Positions 26,601 through 38,454 of a DNA stretch of 64,000 bases are shown here, piece after piece. The notes beneath the pieces were generated by a model. The model saw only the letters and a program-made list of their open reading frames with translations, had not been told where the DNA came from and did not search any database. The translations under genes were made by a program, and so were the position numbers. Positions within the stretch are counted from its first letter, which is position 1. Every line of letters starts with the position of its first letter. The stretch lies in NCBI GenBank assembly GCA_020283715.1, contig JAIQCW010000188.1, positions 119,237-183,236 of the forward strand, written 5' to 3'. The DNA is from Cytauxzoon felis (Eukaryota > Apicomplexa > Aconoidasida > Piroplasmida > Theileriidae).

Positions 26601-29600
26601 TGTATAAAGCGTAATGAGGTGTTATTTGAATTGGATGGGCCATGGCATGCTATGTTCTTACCTGCATCGGAGAAATCTGAGGAACTTCTCAAAAAACGTT
26701 ATGTTGTTTATAATAATCAAAGTCAGATTGTAGAGTTAAAAGGGTTTGAGATTAAAAGACGTGGTGAGATGAGGATGATACAGTTATTCCAGGAGGATAT
26801 ATTTCCTCAATATTTGATGGGTAAAAGTAAGGAAGAGGCTTATAATAATGCTGCTATGGTTGCATTATGTTATAGACAGACATTAGAAAGTAGAGCATTG
26901 AATCTTCTAGATGAGGATATGTTTGATTTACTTATAGCTAAAAAGACTGTTAAAAAGGCTGTGAATCAACAACCAAATATGAAATGTTTTGGTATAACTT
27001 CAGCTCGTCGTTTAGCTGAGTTATTTAAAAATGAGACATATTTGAATGATGGTAATTTATCAATGACATTTTTATTAACATCATATCCTCTTGGTGCTCC
27101 GCGTACAGCTAGGGCTATACCAATCCAGATTTTCAAGGTTGATCCTGCTATCCGTGCACAATTTTTATCAAAATGGTTGAAGATACAGTTGTCTACTGCG
27201 GCAAAATTATCATGTAGAGATATATTAGATTGGGATTATTATAAAGAAAAGTTGGATAATCAGATTTTAAAATTGATTTGTCTACCAGCTATAATGCAAG
27301 GGTTGGAAAATCCTATTCCACAAATGGAGATGCCTATTTGGGTTAAGAAGAAGCAGAATGCGTCTGAATTGAAGCAGAATCAAATTAGTTCATTTTTTTC
27401 TGTTATAACTGATAAGGAATCTCATTTGAAGGTTTTAAATAGTCGTAAAAGGCAATTAATGAATGGTCGTGATGAACATCAGAATTCTACTTCTGAAAAG
27501 CTTTCTTGGTTACGGTATACAAAGATGAAATGGATAAAAACTGTTGCATCTCTAAATAGGTGCAAGGGTATAAAGTCAACGTATAATTATACTTTGTATA
27601 AAGAGTTGAAGGATATGTTGGTTGTTGATGATAATGTTACAAATTTTGATGATGTATATACATTATTTTCTGAGACGTGGCATATTTATGGTTTTTATAC
27701 GGATGAGGAGGTAAGATTATAAATTTTTTTTTTACGATGTTTCATTTATTTAGACCCCTGGTCTATTGAATTGTATAGTATCGATTTATAATAAGCCTAT
27801 GTTTTTCTATGTAAGGATTGAACTATGGAGAAAATTTTATATAAATAACAAAAAGCAATGGGATATAACTCCAAATGAGAATGTTAACGTTGTTGAGATT
27901 AAGGATAAATATATTTTACCTAGGGGTGCTCATCAGATTAATTTAATAGAGCTTGAGATGAGGGAGAGTTATTTTTTAGAGAACATTAAGAATTCATTGA
28001 ATTCTATATTTCATAAGACTGTATCTGGAGTATATGAAACTCAGATTCCTATTACATTTGATTTTATAGTAAGGTGTGGTAATATGGTAAATATTGGAAT
28101 AACTGATATTCATAAAGGTATATAAAATTATGAATAATAATAATAATGTATAGTATTGAATGATAAGATGGAATTTCGTTCAAATTCTTTACGTGGTGTT
28201 ACATCAATGTATTCTAGTGATTTGAAATATATGGAGGATGTAAAGGTATTATTTGTTCATTTATTTCATGGATTAGATGAGACTAAGAGACGTAATAGGT
28301 GAGATTTAAAATAATATTATTTAAACATATAGATTTTTTGGTATAATTTATACAAGGGAATCTAATGTATCGAATAAAATTTTTATTGGTGGATCAAGTA
28401 ATCTAAAGAAATATATAGAGACAGATTTTACAATGATTATATCATCTATATTGGATAAGCATAAATCAAAATTCATTAGTCATAAGGTATATAATATTGA
28501 TATTAATAATATTTATAATTAGAGTATTAAACATGATGATTATGTGAACCCAGAAATATTTCCAGATTGTTTTGGTAATGATTATTATCCAGAGATTGAT
28601 TTATCTGATACACCAACAGTATCATGTAAAGCATCATTAAAGAAGATGGAGAAGTATTTGAATGATTTAAGACCAAATATATCAAAGAGAAAATATTTTC
28701 TACTTGTATATTCTACAATTGAAAGATCAGAGGTAAAAAAAAATTTTAATCTATATCTTTTATTATATTAATTTAGTTTGGTGAATGGTCCAAGGGTAAA
28801 TATTTCCCTGTACATTTTATACCAATGGCTAAGAATCCAAATCAAATTGTTACAAGTAATTTTATAAAGTAAGTAAGATGGAAGATGGATAAATTAATAT
28901 TATATTAATATAGACCTACTTTTGATGAATCATTGGAAATTTTATATAATAATCATCGATTTATAGAAGAAAAATTAGCTATCTCTAGAATTTCATCTAT
29001 ACCATTTGGATTATTACTTTCAATGAATACTGCTGATACATTTAAATGTGTATTTGATGTTATGTATGCTAGAGCATTACGTTCATCATATGCTGTATGT
29101 TATTGAAGAATTTTATAATAATATATAGTTACTTTGGGGTACACGAGATATTGGTGTAGATTTAGGATTCCCTCAATCACCTAATTTAATACAATCAGAT
29201 TATGATATAAATATTAATGATTCTAATTTTTATAATTGTAATCCTGGAATTTATAGAGGATATGGTGCAAAAATTTCATTCAATCAATCATTAATGTTTA
29301 ATGCTGTAATTTTAGAATCAAAATCATTAGATGATACAATAGAAGATAATATACCAATAATAGATTCAAATATTACACATCTATCATGTTTTCATCCATT
29401 AGCATTTAAAGTTTATTATTATAATAATAATTTTAATTTTATTAATTAATAGGCACTTGGATCAATGATGGAGAATTTAATGAAGTTAACAAATTTAGTA
29501 TTCCAAAAGATTGAATATGGAACATTTCAAAATGTTGTAAATGTCTGTAGTTTTTTAAAGCCATGGTTAAGTGATACAGGAAGTATACTTTATGATCCTG

Positions 29601-31656
29601 CATTATATTCAATGGTATAATTAAATTTTTTATATATAAATATAATCTATTAGGCATTAACATCAACAAGAAAATATTTGAATAAATTATTATATTGTTT
29701 AAATACTATTCATAAACTTAGTATTATAGATGTTGAATCTACATTTATTATAGTCTATTCAAATTCAATTAGTATTACTAGTGGTAGAAGTACTATAAAT
29801 GAAGCACTTGAATCATTATCATCAACACAATCAAAATTTAAAAATGTACCATTCTATGTATGTTTAAATATTATCACCAACATATATATATATATATAGA
29901 TTGATGAAGAATATGTAGCAATGGTACAACTAGATAAAAATTGCTATATAAGATATAAAAATTATATCAATGCATCCAAAACATTCTCATCTGAAAATTT
30001 AAAAGCACTCGAATATCTACCATGCGCTGTAGAAACATTTATAAGATTGTAAGATATTTCCATCTATCCTGAAAAATATATTAATATTCTAATAGCTTCC
30101 TCAAAACCATTACACTAGATGTTCTATGGAATACAATAAAACACTTCTATTTCGATACATTTAATAATATCAATGAAGAAAGTATCATACTACAAGAACC
30201 ACCCTCTCTAATTACAGCAAATTCTATCGAATTATATAAACAAATGGAAAAACAAATTATCAATGATTGGCATCAACCAGGAATTTACTTTTGTAAATTA
30301 TATGATCTACTCAATGATAGCAGCATGTTTCTATCAACATTTGATAAAAATAAAACCGCCGGATCATTAGATTTCCCAATCATGCCAGGAAGCGCACTAC
30401 CCGATGCCAAAAATTGGAAATTCGAAACAATCAAACTACTCACATATATCATTCAAATCGATAAAACACTCGATTGGAAAAATATCTCACTACTTTCATC
30501 TTTTGATGTAATGTAAAATCTATCAATTTAATATCCATTCAGGAAAAAAAACACCGATTATTCACACTGTCTGGAGAAAGCGAATACACCATCGATAACT
30601 GGAAAGTACCAATGAAGTTTGTACACACCATCAATAAAATTAATCCATCAATACCATACTCAGACATCTCGAAATCAACTCATTAATCTGCGGAAGATGC
30701 TTCATGATCTCAGATATCGATGTAATCTCAAACCTTACAATCGCCGAAGATGATGATGTCGATGGAATGATCACATACCACTGGTTCGCACATATATGAA
30801 CAATATCAATACCAGAAGTCTTATCCATTTGCTTCCACCTGAGGTCCAATCCAACTCCTCTTCCACTCGCTTCCACCCGAGGTTACCTCTACCAACGGCC
30901 CAACCTCTCTTCGTCTTGCAGACAGCTCTTCTATTTACCTATCTCTAAAGAGTAGAGCCACTCCCGGAGATCGTGGCGGTAGAGAAGGTAGTGATGAAGG
31001 TTGTGATGGATCATCCATCATGGGAATGATGGAAGATGGTGCTAAGGATCTGTTAGATGTAACCTCAGGTAGAATGAAGAGTAGTACTGGACCTCAAGTG
31101 GAACCCGTAGCTGATCTCAGGGAAGCGAAGGGGGAAGTAAATAGAAGAAGCTGTCTGCAAGACCAACGGTGGTGGTAACCTCAGGTGGAGATGTAGCATT
31201 GTACCTCAAGTGGAGCAACATGCAAAGTTCGATTCACAATTTTATTTACATTAATAGGCCGTGTAAGATATGTGGTAATTCATTGGATAATAAGCAAATT
31301 GAGGAAAAGTTGATACAGCATTTGGAAAATACGTTTTATGCTTATCAGGTATGGATATACTTTAATGTAGATTAATTCAATAGGTTCAAGATCATGTATG
31401 TTCAGCATGTAAGGGCATAAAGACTATATATGGTAGAAAATTTTGCGGGTTTGTTGATGGTTTAGATATATATATAAACATATAGTTGTGGAGAGGTTTA
31501 TACACCTAGATTATCTGAATCGATATGGACGTGAGTTGAGTGTATGAATGAAATAATGAATTTAGAAACTGCTTCAATGTAACTAATCAAATATCGCAAC
31601 TAACAAATATGAAGAACCTTCAAGAATGTTTGACACTTTATAGTGATGTTAGATAA
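23631..31656 (+). CDS. POL2: DNA polymerase epsilon catalytic subunit
   Basis: A large first exon (23631 to about 27711) holds the exonuclease and polymerase domains; many small exons follow. Exo I is WDIECYKAPLKFPD (about residue 280), Exo II YNGDNFDFPYVFRR (about 368), Exo III YSVSDAVATY (about 464). Polymerase motif A is LDVGAMYPNI (about 667), B NSFYGYVKRAGSRWY (about 884), C DTDGIWC (about 932). KFPD and DTDG are typical of family B epsilon. The C-terminal half contains the epsilon-specific inactive region (LLWGTRDIGVDLGFP). The last exons carry the two zinc clusters: ICGRCFMISDID, then PCKICGNS, HVCSACKGIK and KFCGCGEVY. The final exon reads NCFNVTNQISQL and stops at 31656. The intron between the CGRC and CKIC exons (30784-31257, 474 nt) is invaded by a dispersed repeat. 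Product is about 2,300 residues. Confidence 0.93.
30784..31257 (+). other. repeat-bearing 474-nt intron of DNA polymerase epsilon
   Basis: The donor gttcgc follows TACCACTG and the acceptor ttaatag precedes G CCG TGT AAG. Joining them gives YHWPCKICG, which matches the zinc-cluster region of this polymerase family (W followed by C..C). Other introns of this gene are about 35-50 nt. The outer bases look like the two ends of an ordinary short A+T-rich intron split by the GC-richer insert at about 30832-31218. Confidence 0.85.
30832..31218. mobile_element. dispersed modular repeat, copy 1 (intronic)
   Basis: The copy starts with the end module CCACCTGAGGTCCAATCC and ends with GTACCTCAAGTGGA, its near inverse. 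Between these lie the GTCTTGCAGAC hairpin, CTCTAAAGAGTAGAG, GCCACTCCCGGAGATCGTGGC, and the inverse of the CCCGTAG...CTACGGG-type module. Much of its centre (GGAAGATGGTGCTAAGGAT) is shared, inverted, with the copy at the window's right end. It is markedly richer in G+C than its surroundings. Element boundaries are approximate. Confidence 0.8.
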
Positions 31657-31727
31657 GATGGAAATGTCTAAGACATCTCACTACTTCTCATTAAAGCTTC
31701 AAGATTAGTCATAAACTATATTGTACA

Positions 31728-32234
31728 TTAAAACATTACTAGAGAACAAACCATTGAATGAATAGGTTCAAATGAAGCAGATACAATTTCACTAAAGTTG
31801 TAAAGTAAATTTTCAATAAATATACCTTATCTTATTTTTATGTATCTTTAATAATTTCTGTTCCGCTGTAACAAAATCATCATTATCCGATAAACGCTGA
31901 GCATTCTCCATCAACATGATGCCATCTACATATTGTCATGTTGAAATAAAAAGTAAAAATACCTAGAGAATTTAAAATCTCATCTGTATCTTGTTTAGGA
32001 GGCTATAGTATACACATTATTAAAATGTATAATAAACATACATGAATATTAATAGCAAAATCAGCCAAATCCTGTATACCACTCATTACAGTGTTCCTCA
32101 TACTCTAAATTTATAAATTAAGAGATTCATTCAACAGTGTCTACACATACCAATCCGAAGGGTATTTCATTGTTTTGTGAAGAAATAGATTCTATTATAG
32201 TAATTATATTAAAAACAATAAGAAAATAGGTCAT
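31728..32234 (-). CDS. small secreted protein, unknown function
   Basis: Five exons, joined by eye, give about 116 residues. The start at ATG 32234 gives MTYFLIVFNIITIIESISS, a clear signal peptide. Then comes a mostly helical-looking stretch with no cysteines until near the C-terminus (HSMVCSLVMF, stop at 31728). I do not recognise the family. The four introns I used are about 34-45 nt with standard ends. The gene is divergent from a second secreted-protein gene (CPW-WPC), with only 94 bp between their starts, which suggests shared expression. The first intron choice is supported because it keeps the frame from the signal peptide through SMRNTVMSG. Confidence 0.6.
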
Positions 32235-32328
32235 TTGTATTACATTTTATTATTGTTTTACTACTTGTGTACCACACACCATCAATGAATGATGTCGTTT
32301 AGTGAACATATTCAAATTCTATCTTGGA
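32235..32328. promoter_or_regulatory. short bidirectional promoter region of two secreted-protein genes
   Basis: Ninety-four A+T-rich bases lie between the starts of two divergent genes whose products both begin with signal peptides. Both promoters must use this interval or reach into the neighbouring coding sequence. No specific element is visible. Confidence 0.5.
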
Positions 32329-33600
32329 ATGAAACATGAACCATTTATATTATTCAGTTTAATTTATCTCTACTGTTGTAATTTTAGTGTTATAAATGTA
32401 ATGTGTGATGAAAATGATGAAAAATGTGAAGATGATGCTACCTGTATATCCAGGTGAGTAAATGCTCAACTTAATCCATATTTACTGTCAATATAGAGAT
32501 GTAAATAAACTTGGTGAAGATATTAAAGAAGCTGTAGAGGATAACAATGAAAAGACTGGTCATGTGGTAAATGAAGATGCACAGGTATGTGTACACGTAC
32601 ATTTACAACATTCATCAAATAAAGAGTCAGAAGGATGCTGTCATGGATCTAATCAATGAAAACATCGGTATTTTAAGCTAGTCAGTGTCTTGATAATTTT
32701 TCAATAGACAAAAGTAAAGGGTACTTGGACTTTAATAATAGTGATCCCAAGTTGTATTCCGGCGAAGATTCTGGTATTTTATACTGAATTTAACATTTAA
32801 ACAGCTCTAGATTACTATATTTTCGCTGCAGAAGCGTTAAAGCGTGTATGGTATGTAAATTTTTAAGATTATCCAGACACCTATAGGTATCAAGGCTTAT
32901 GCAGGTTGGTGTTTAATTTCTATTATTCTAATCATTCCAGGAGGAATTATACTTTAACATGTCCTAATGGTTTGTTTTATATGTCAAATTCAAGATTAAC
33001 ATCAAGGTTGGATCGAAGGGGAAAAGAATACATGTCACGCACCTTTAACATACCGTGGACCGTAAGTTGACCAATGCTCATCATGACAACAAAGCAGGTG
33101 TAATTATACCAAGACATTTTCCGGTTCATCTCATCTAGAAAAGGAGGAATTCGCGTGGAAGTATGTTTGATTTGTTGCATTAAATATAAAAACAGGTGTG
33201 AAGTGGATTGGCCATGCGTTGATGGTATATTTAAATCATTAAATTGCAACATCATTTAGAACTTGCATTAAATCCTAGTGCTAAATGCCCAATTGGATGG
33301 ATACCGCTGCAGAATAATGTGTGCCTATCTCCACAGGTACGTGTAGTGGATATCATTACAAATACAAAAGGATGCACGCGGAAAATGCCCACCGATTATG
33401 GATTTCTCAGTCATCAAGACAGAAAATAGGACATTATTCGAACGAGAATGTAATTTTGGGCAATTAAATCACATAATCCAATAGGTAACTTACGATGGCC
33501 GAGGTTGAATAAAGAACATAAAGCAGAAGGAGTTACAATTGAAAACAAATTAGACGGTGTAATAAGTGAAATGGGAATAATATATCCCATAAATATTTAG
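32329..33600 (+). CDS. CPW-WPC domain secreted protein
   Basis: ATG 32329 gives MKHEPFILFSLIYLYCCNFS, a signal peptide; a later ATG at 32401 would lose it, so I chose the upstream start. About ten small exons follow. The mature protein has two CPW-WPC-like units: one has RNYTLTCPNGLF and ends FAWKCEVDWPC, the second has AKCPIGWIPLQNNVC and KCPPI and ends FERECNLRWP. The pattern of CP near the start and a final C...WPC is the family hallmark; the second unit ends WPR, so its last Cys is missing. In Plasmodium, CPW-WPC proteins are on the surface of mosquito-stage zygotes and ookinetes. By analogy this may serve tick-stage parasites, an inference only. The stop at 33600 is 18 bp from the convergent neighbour's stop. 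Confidence 0.82.
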
Positions 33601-33618
33601 TATCGCTCCATAATTCAA

Positions 33619-34171
33619 CTACTTTTCATCATTATGTGTACTTAATTTATAATTTTCGATATAGTCTAGCTCAGCTTCTGTAAGGTCAGCCTTGTCTAAT
33701 AACAACTGTCTCAGCTTCCTTTGTCTTCGAGTTTTCATAGACTCCCCTAAATGTTAATATCAAATGAATGGTATAGAATACCTGGAGTCAGGGTAAAAAT
33801 TGAATATACTGTTACAATTATTATTAGAAGATTAGTTATAAATCCTCCAGGGTCATCCTTGTAACTGACGAACCACTTTCCTCGTTTATATGGTCCAACC
33901 TTCAAATTCTGTAACGGTTGGCGTCCGATAACGTTGTTTCGCCATTTAGTTTCATTATTATCATTTCCATAATTTGTGCTAAATCTGCGTAGAGCTACTG
34001 CGTTTTTGGATGCATAACATGGAGATTTTATAGTGTATATATTCCTAAGAAAAGTTGTGAGTCAAAGGTCAGGTAGGTGGAAATAAAAACAAACCTTGTT
34101 GGATTATGAAGAAATATTTGCGATAGATTATAATTATATAACCTTTTACAAGCTAGACATTCAAAGATCAT
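33619..34171 (-). CDS. small membrane protein, probably mitochondrial, unknown function
   Basis: Three exons give about 155 residues from ATG 34171. The N-terminal 45 residues are basic and rich in Ser, Tyr and Asn, without acidic residues after the first few (ASKNAVALRRFST), like a mitochondrial transit peptide. A conserved-looking middle follows (VGPYKRGKWFVSYKDDPGG), then one membrane segment (FITNLLIIIVTVYSIFTL) and a short charged C-terminal tail (KTRRQRKLRQLLLDKADLT). I do not recognise the family. A single-pass mitochondrial inner-membrane protein is a reasonable inference. It is divergent from the SNF1-like kinase gene with 145 bp between starts. Confidence 0.6.
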
Positions 34172-34316
34172 TATTTTTTATCAACTGACTCTTCGAGAAT
34201 TGTCCCCATCGGTGGTCAGCTTAATCATTGCCTATAATTTAACGTTAAATGTGTTTATCGCTATAAATGATATTTAAATATAAAATGGAAAGGATATATA
34301 ATTTGTTGGATATAAT

Positions 34317-35890
<1,574 letters not shown>

Positions 35891-35960
35891 ATGTATCATC
35901 ATTCACTAATTTAAATGTAAATATTAATATAAATGTATATATTGTAATATGAAATTAAAA

Positions 35961-38235
35961 TTAACGTGATTTCATCCTACGAACCTTGCGATTTGATATC
36001 CTAGTATTCAATTCCACCTTTGGTGGTACAGTAAAACCAAATGATTTAGCAATACGCTTCAAATCCAATGAATGAACATTAAATATATCCTTCAAACTAT
36101 GTGATGTGTATGCCTGTAAAATTATCCATAAATAATATATTATATAACAAAGAAACTCAACCCGAAGACTAATACAACTATTCATTCCACATCCAACTCT
36201 CTTCATCCTGCCGTCAGCTCTCCACTTTAGGTCCTTTCCTTCGTCTTGCAGACAGCTCCTCTATTTATTTCCCCTTTCAGCTCCCGTAGATCAGCTACGG
36301 GTTCTCCACTTGAGGTTATAAACCTAATCTCGTCGAGATACGTCTAAAGTGACGGAATCTGTGTTTGAAAGGACATCTCAATCAATATAAATTAGAATGA
36401 AGTGAGGATGGGGATATTAAATACAATCATCAAATTCCTTTTCAATGAAGTATTAACATCAGATATTCATTCAATATTCATTGAGATATCTTCATGAGTT
36501 TCCCCAGAAATTCATATATTCCTTCAAATTTTGAAGGTAAAATGAAGTTAATGAAATTAGTGAATATGACCTCAAGTGGAGACCTCAAGTGAAAACCTCA
36601 GGTGGAGAACCCGTAGCTGATCTACGGGAGCTGGAGGGGGAAGTAAATAGAAGAGCTGTCTGCAAGACGACCTACGGTGGAAATAAGCTCAGGTGGAACG
36701 AAAGTAGTATTGGTCCTCAAGTATATCAGTTGTTAGATTCATTTGGGTATGCATACGTGTAGATATGATCGATATGCTTCTCGTGATGATCTATTGAGAT
36801 AAAAGTTTTTTTCGATGAGTTTTTCGAGTTGTAATTGTACATTGGCGATTTTATTTAGATCGAAATCATATTTACAGAGTGTAACATTCATTGATTTAAG
36901 ATAATGTAGGAATCCCAATTCTTCTGGCATTAGAAACATGATAGCTTTACCTTTCCCATCAGCACCTCTGGCTGTTCTACCGACTCTATGTATATAATCT
37001 CTTGGATCATCTGGTGGATCGAATTGTACGATCCAATCTACCTGATGATATAATTATATTATGTATTATATTATAAATTACTTTTGGTATATCTAAACCT
37101 CTTGCGGCAACATCAGTACATAAAAGATGACCACTCTATAAGAAGAAATGGGGTTATAATAAAATATTTTCAACATACTGTAGCTTTACAAAATGAATAA
37201 TAAGTTGTTAATCTAGCAGATTGTTTCTTCTTTCCATGTATAGATTTTGTTGGTACATCAACATAATTAAGTAAATCATCATGAAATTTTACAGAATTAC
37301 AACTACTAAAAAAGACCATAACTTTTTTATCCATATTTTTCTTTAAGAATGTAAATAATAATAAGAATCTATTTTCAGCTTCACATACTACATAACCTTG
37401 TTCTAATCCTGATACTGTAGAAGTACCTTTGGTTGTTGTCTAAAATTATGGTGTTAATTAACCTCATAAAATGTTAATATATACCTGAATAAATATAGGT
37501 GATTTCAATGATAATCGTACAAGATCATCAACATTTGATGTATTTGTAGCAGAGAATAAACATGTTTGTCTTTTTTTAGGTAATAATTTCATAATTTGAT
37601 TCATTTCTTCCTCAAAACCTATTTCTAATATCCTATCTGCTTCATCAATTACAAAAACCAATAGATTTTTATAAATAAAACCACTAGTATTTTGCATGTG
37701 ATCTAATAAACGTCCAGGTGTAGCAATTAAAATATTAACACCACGATTCAATTTATCAGCTTCTTGTTTCCTATTAGCACCACCCATTACTAATCCAATA
37801 GTTTGTGGTAAATATTTACAAATGTCTTTAGCAAGTTCAAATGTTTGGAGACTCAATTCCCTAGTAGGTGATATAACAATACCACCAGTACCATTACGAG
37901 GCATAAATTTAACTTGAAATAAACATTCAACTAGAGGTATTAAAAATGCTAAAGTCTTTCCAGAACCTATAAATCTATAAAAATTCTAATATTAACACAA
38001 TCATACCTGTCTTTGCTTTACCCATCACATCTTTACCCTGAAGTAGATGAGGAATACATTTAGCCTGGATCTCTGTCGTTCTAGTAAAGTTATTTTCAGC
38101 TAATGCCTTTAATATTGGTTCAGATATGTCTAGATCCGTGAATTTGACATCAGTAAAGTAATCCGAGTCTGATTTATATTGCGATACGTCCAAATCTCCA
38201 TCATCTTGATTCCTATCACCGTTAGACTCATCCAT
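35961..38235 (-). CDS. HAS1: DEAD-box RNA helicase HAS1/DDX18
   Basis: ATG 38235 gives an acidic N-terminus and then the helicase core: Q-motif region [19 protein letters not shown], motif [38 protein letters not shown], and in the second lobe [17 protein letters not shown] and HRVGRTARG. The C-terminal exon [18 protein letters not shown] and [13 protein letters not shown] is the HAS1/DDX18 signature. Has1 works in 40S and 60S ribosome assembly in the nucleolus. The intron before that last exon (36114-36756, 643 nt) contains a complete dispersed repeat, yet the splice joins YRSYLH to AYTSHSL as expected for the family. All other introns are short. The stop is 70 bp from the convergent SNF1-like gene's stop. 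Confidence 0.93.
36185..36722. mobile_element. dispersed modular repeat, copy 2, with inverted arms and core
   Basis: Left arm 36241-36317 (GTCTTGCAGACAGCTCC...CCCGTAGATCAGCTACGGG...CCACTTGAGGTT) and right arm 36595-36670 are reverse complements over about 76 bp with few mismatches. Extra modules lie outside each arm. They enclose an A+T-rich core (36318-36576). Its first 87 bases (36324-36410) are identical, inverted, to 51722-51808. The rest of the core aligns to the same second copy with more differences and includes a coding-like segment. I see no transposase, so any movement would depend on something else. Confidence 0.8.
36324..36410. repeat. 87-bp identical core repeat, copy A
   Basis: These bases match 51722-51808 on the opposite strand without a difference. 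The start carries the perfect palindrome ATCTCGTCGAGAT. It sits directly before an ATG-led, coding-like stretch that is less well conserved between the two copies. Confidence 0.85.
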
Positions 38236-38454
38236 ATCATTAATTAATATATATATTCATCACTATAGTACAATTTGATTATAGGTGTAGTTATTCGCCT
38301 GGTAAAAGTATACTGAGTGACCTCACAAGTTATTAATTATTGTAATCTATGTAACCACATGATAATTTCTTATTATATATTGATTTTTGTAGTTTTAACT
38401 TATGTGATTTAATATATATACCATTTTTTTGATTTCTATTACTCTCGATGAAGA
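38236..38454. promoter_or_regulatory. divergent promoter region, HAS1 / RBM5-like
   Basis: About 220 A+T-rich bases lie between the starts of two divergent genes for ribosome assembly and splicing. Both promoters should be here; no defined element is visible. Confidence 0.4.

Larger units (their letters stand above)
36114..36756 (-). other. repeat-bearing 643-nt intron of HAS1
   Basis: The donor gtatgc follows CTACAC and the acceptor ttacag precedes GCATACACATCA on the minus strand. The ends are normal for this genome, while the middle is a full dispersed repeat. It is the longest complete intron in the window. Confidence 0.85.

Noticed and set aside
32401..32460. Start of the CPW-WPC gene at the later ATG 32401 (MCDENDEKC)
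   Set aside because: The in-frame ATG at 32329 adds a clean signal peptide, expected for this secreted family.
35961..36206. A stand-alone small gene ending in KVRRMKSR
   Set aside because: It is the last exon of HAS1 with readthrough into the upstream intron; the family C-terminus joins across the repeat-bearing intron.
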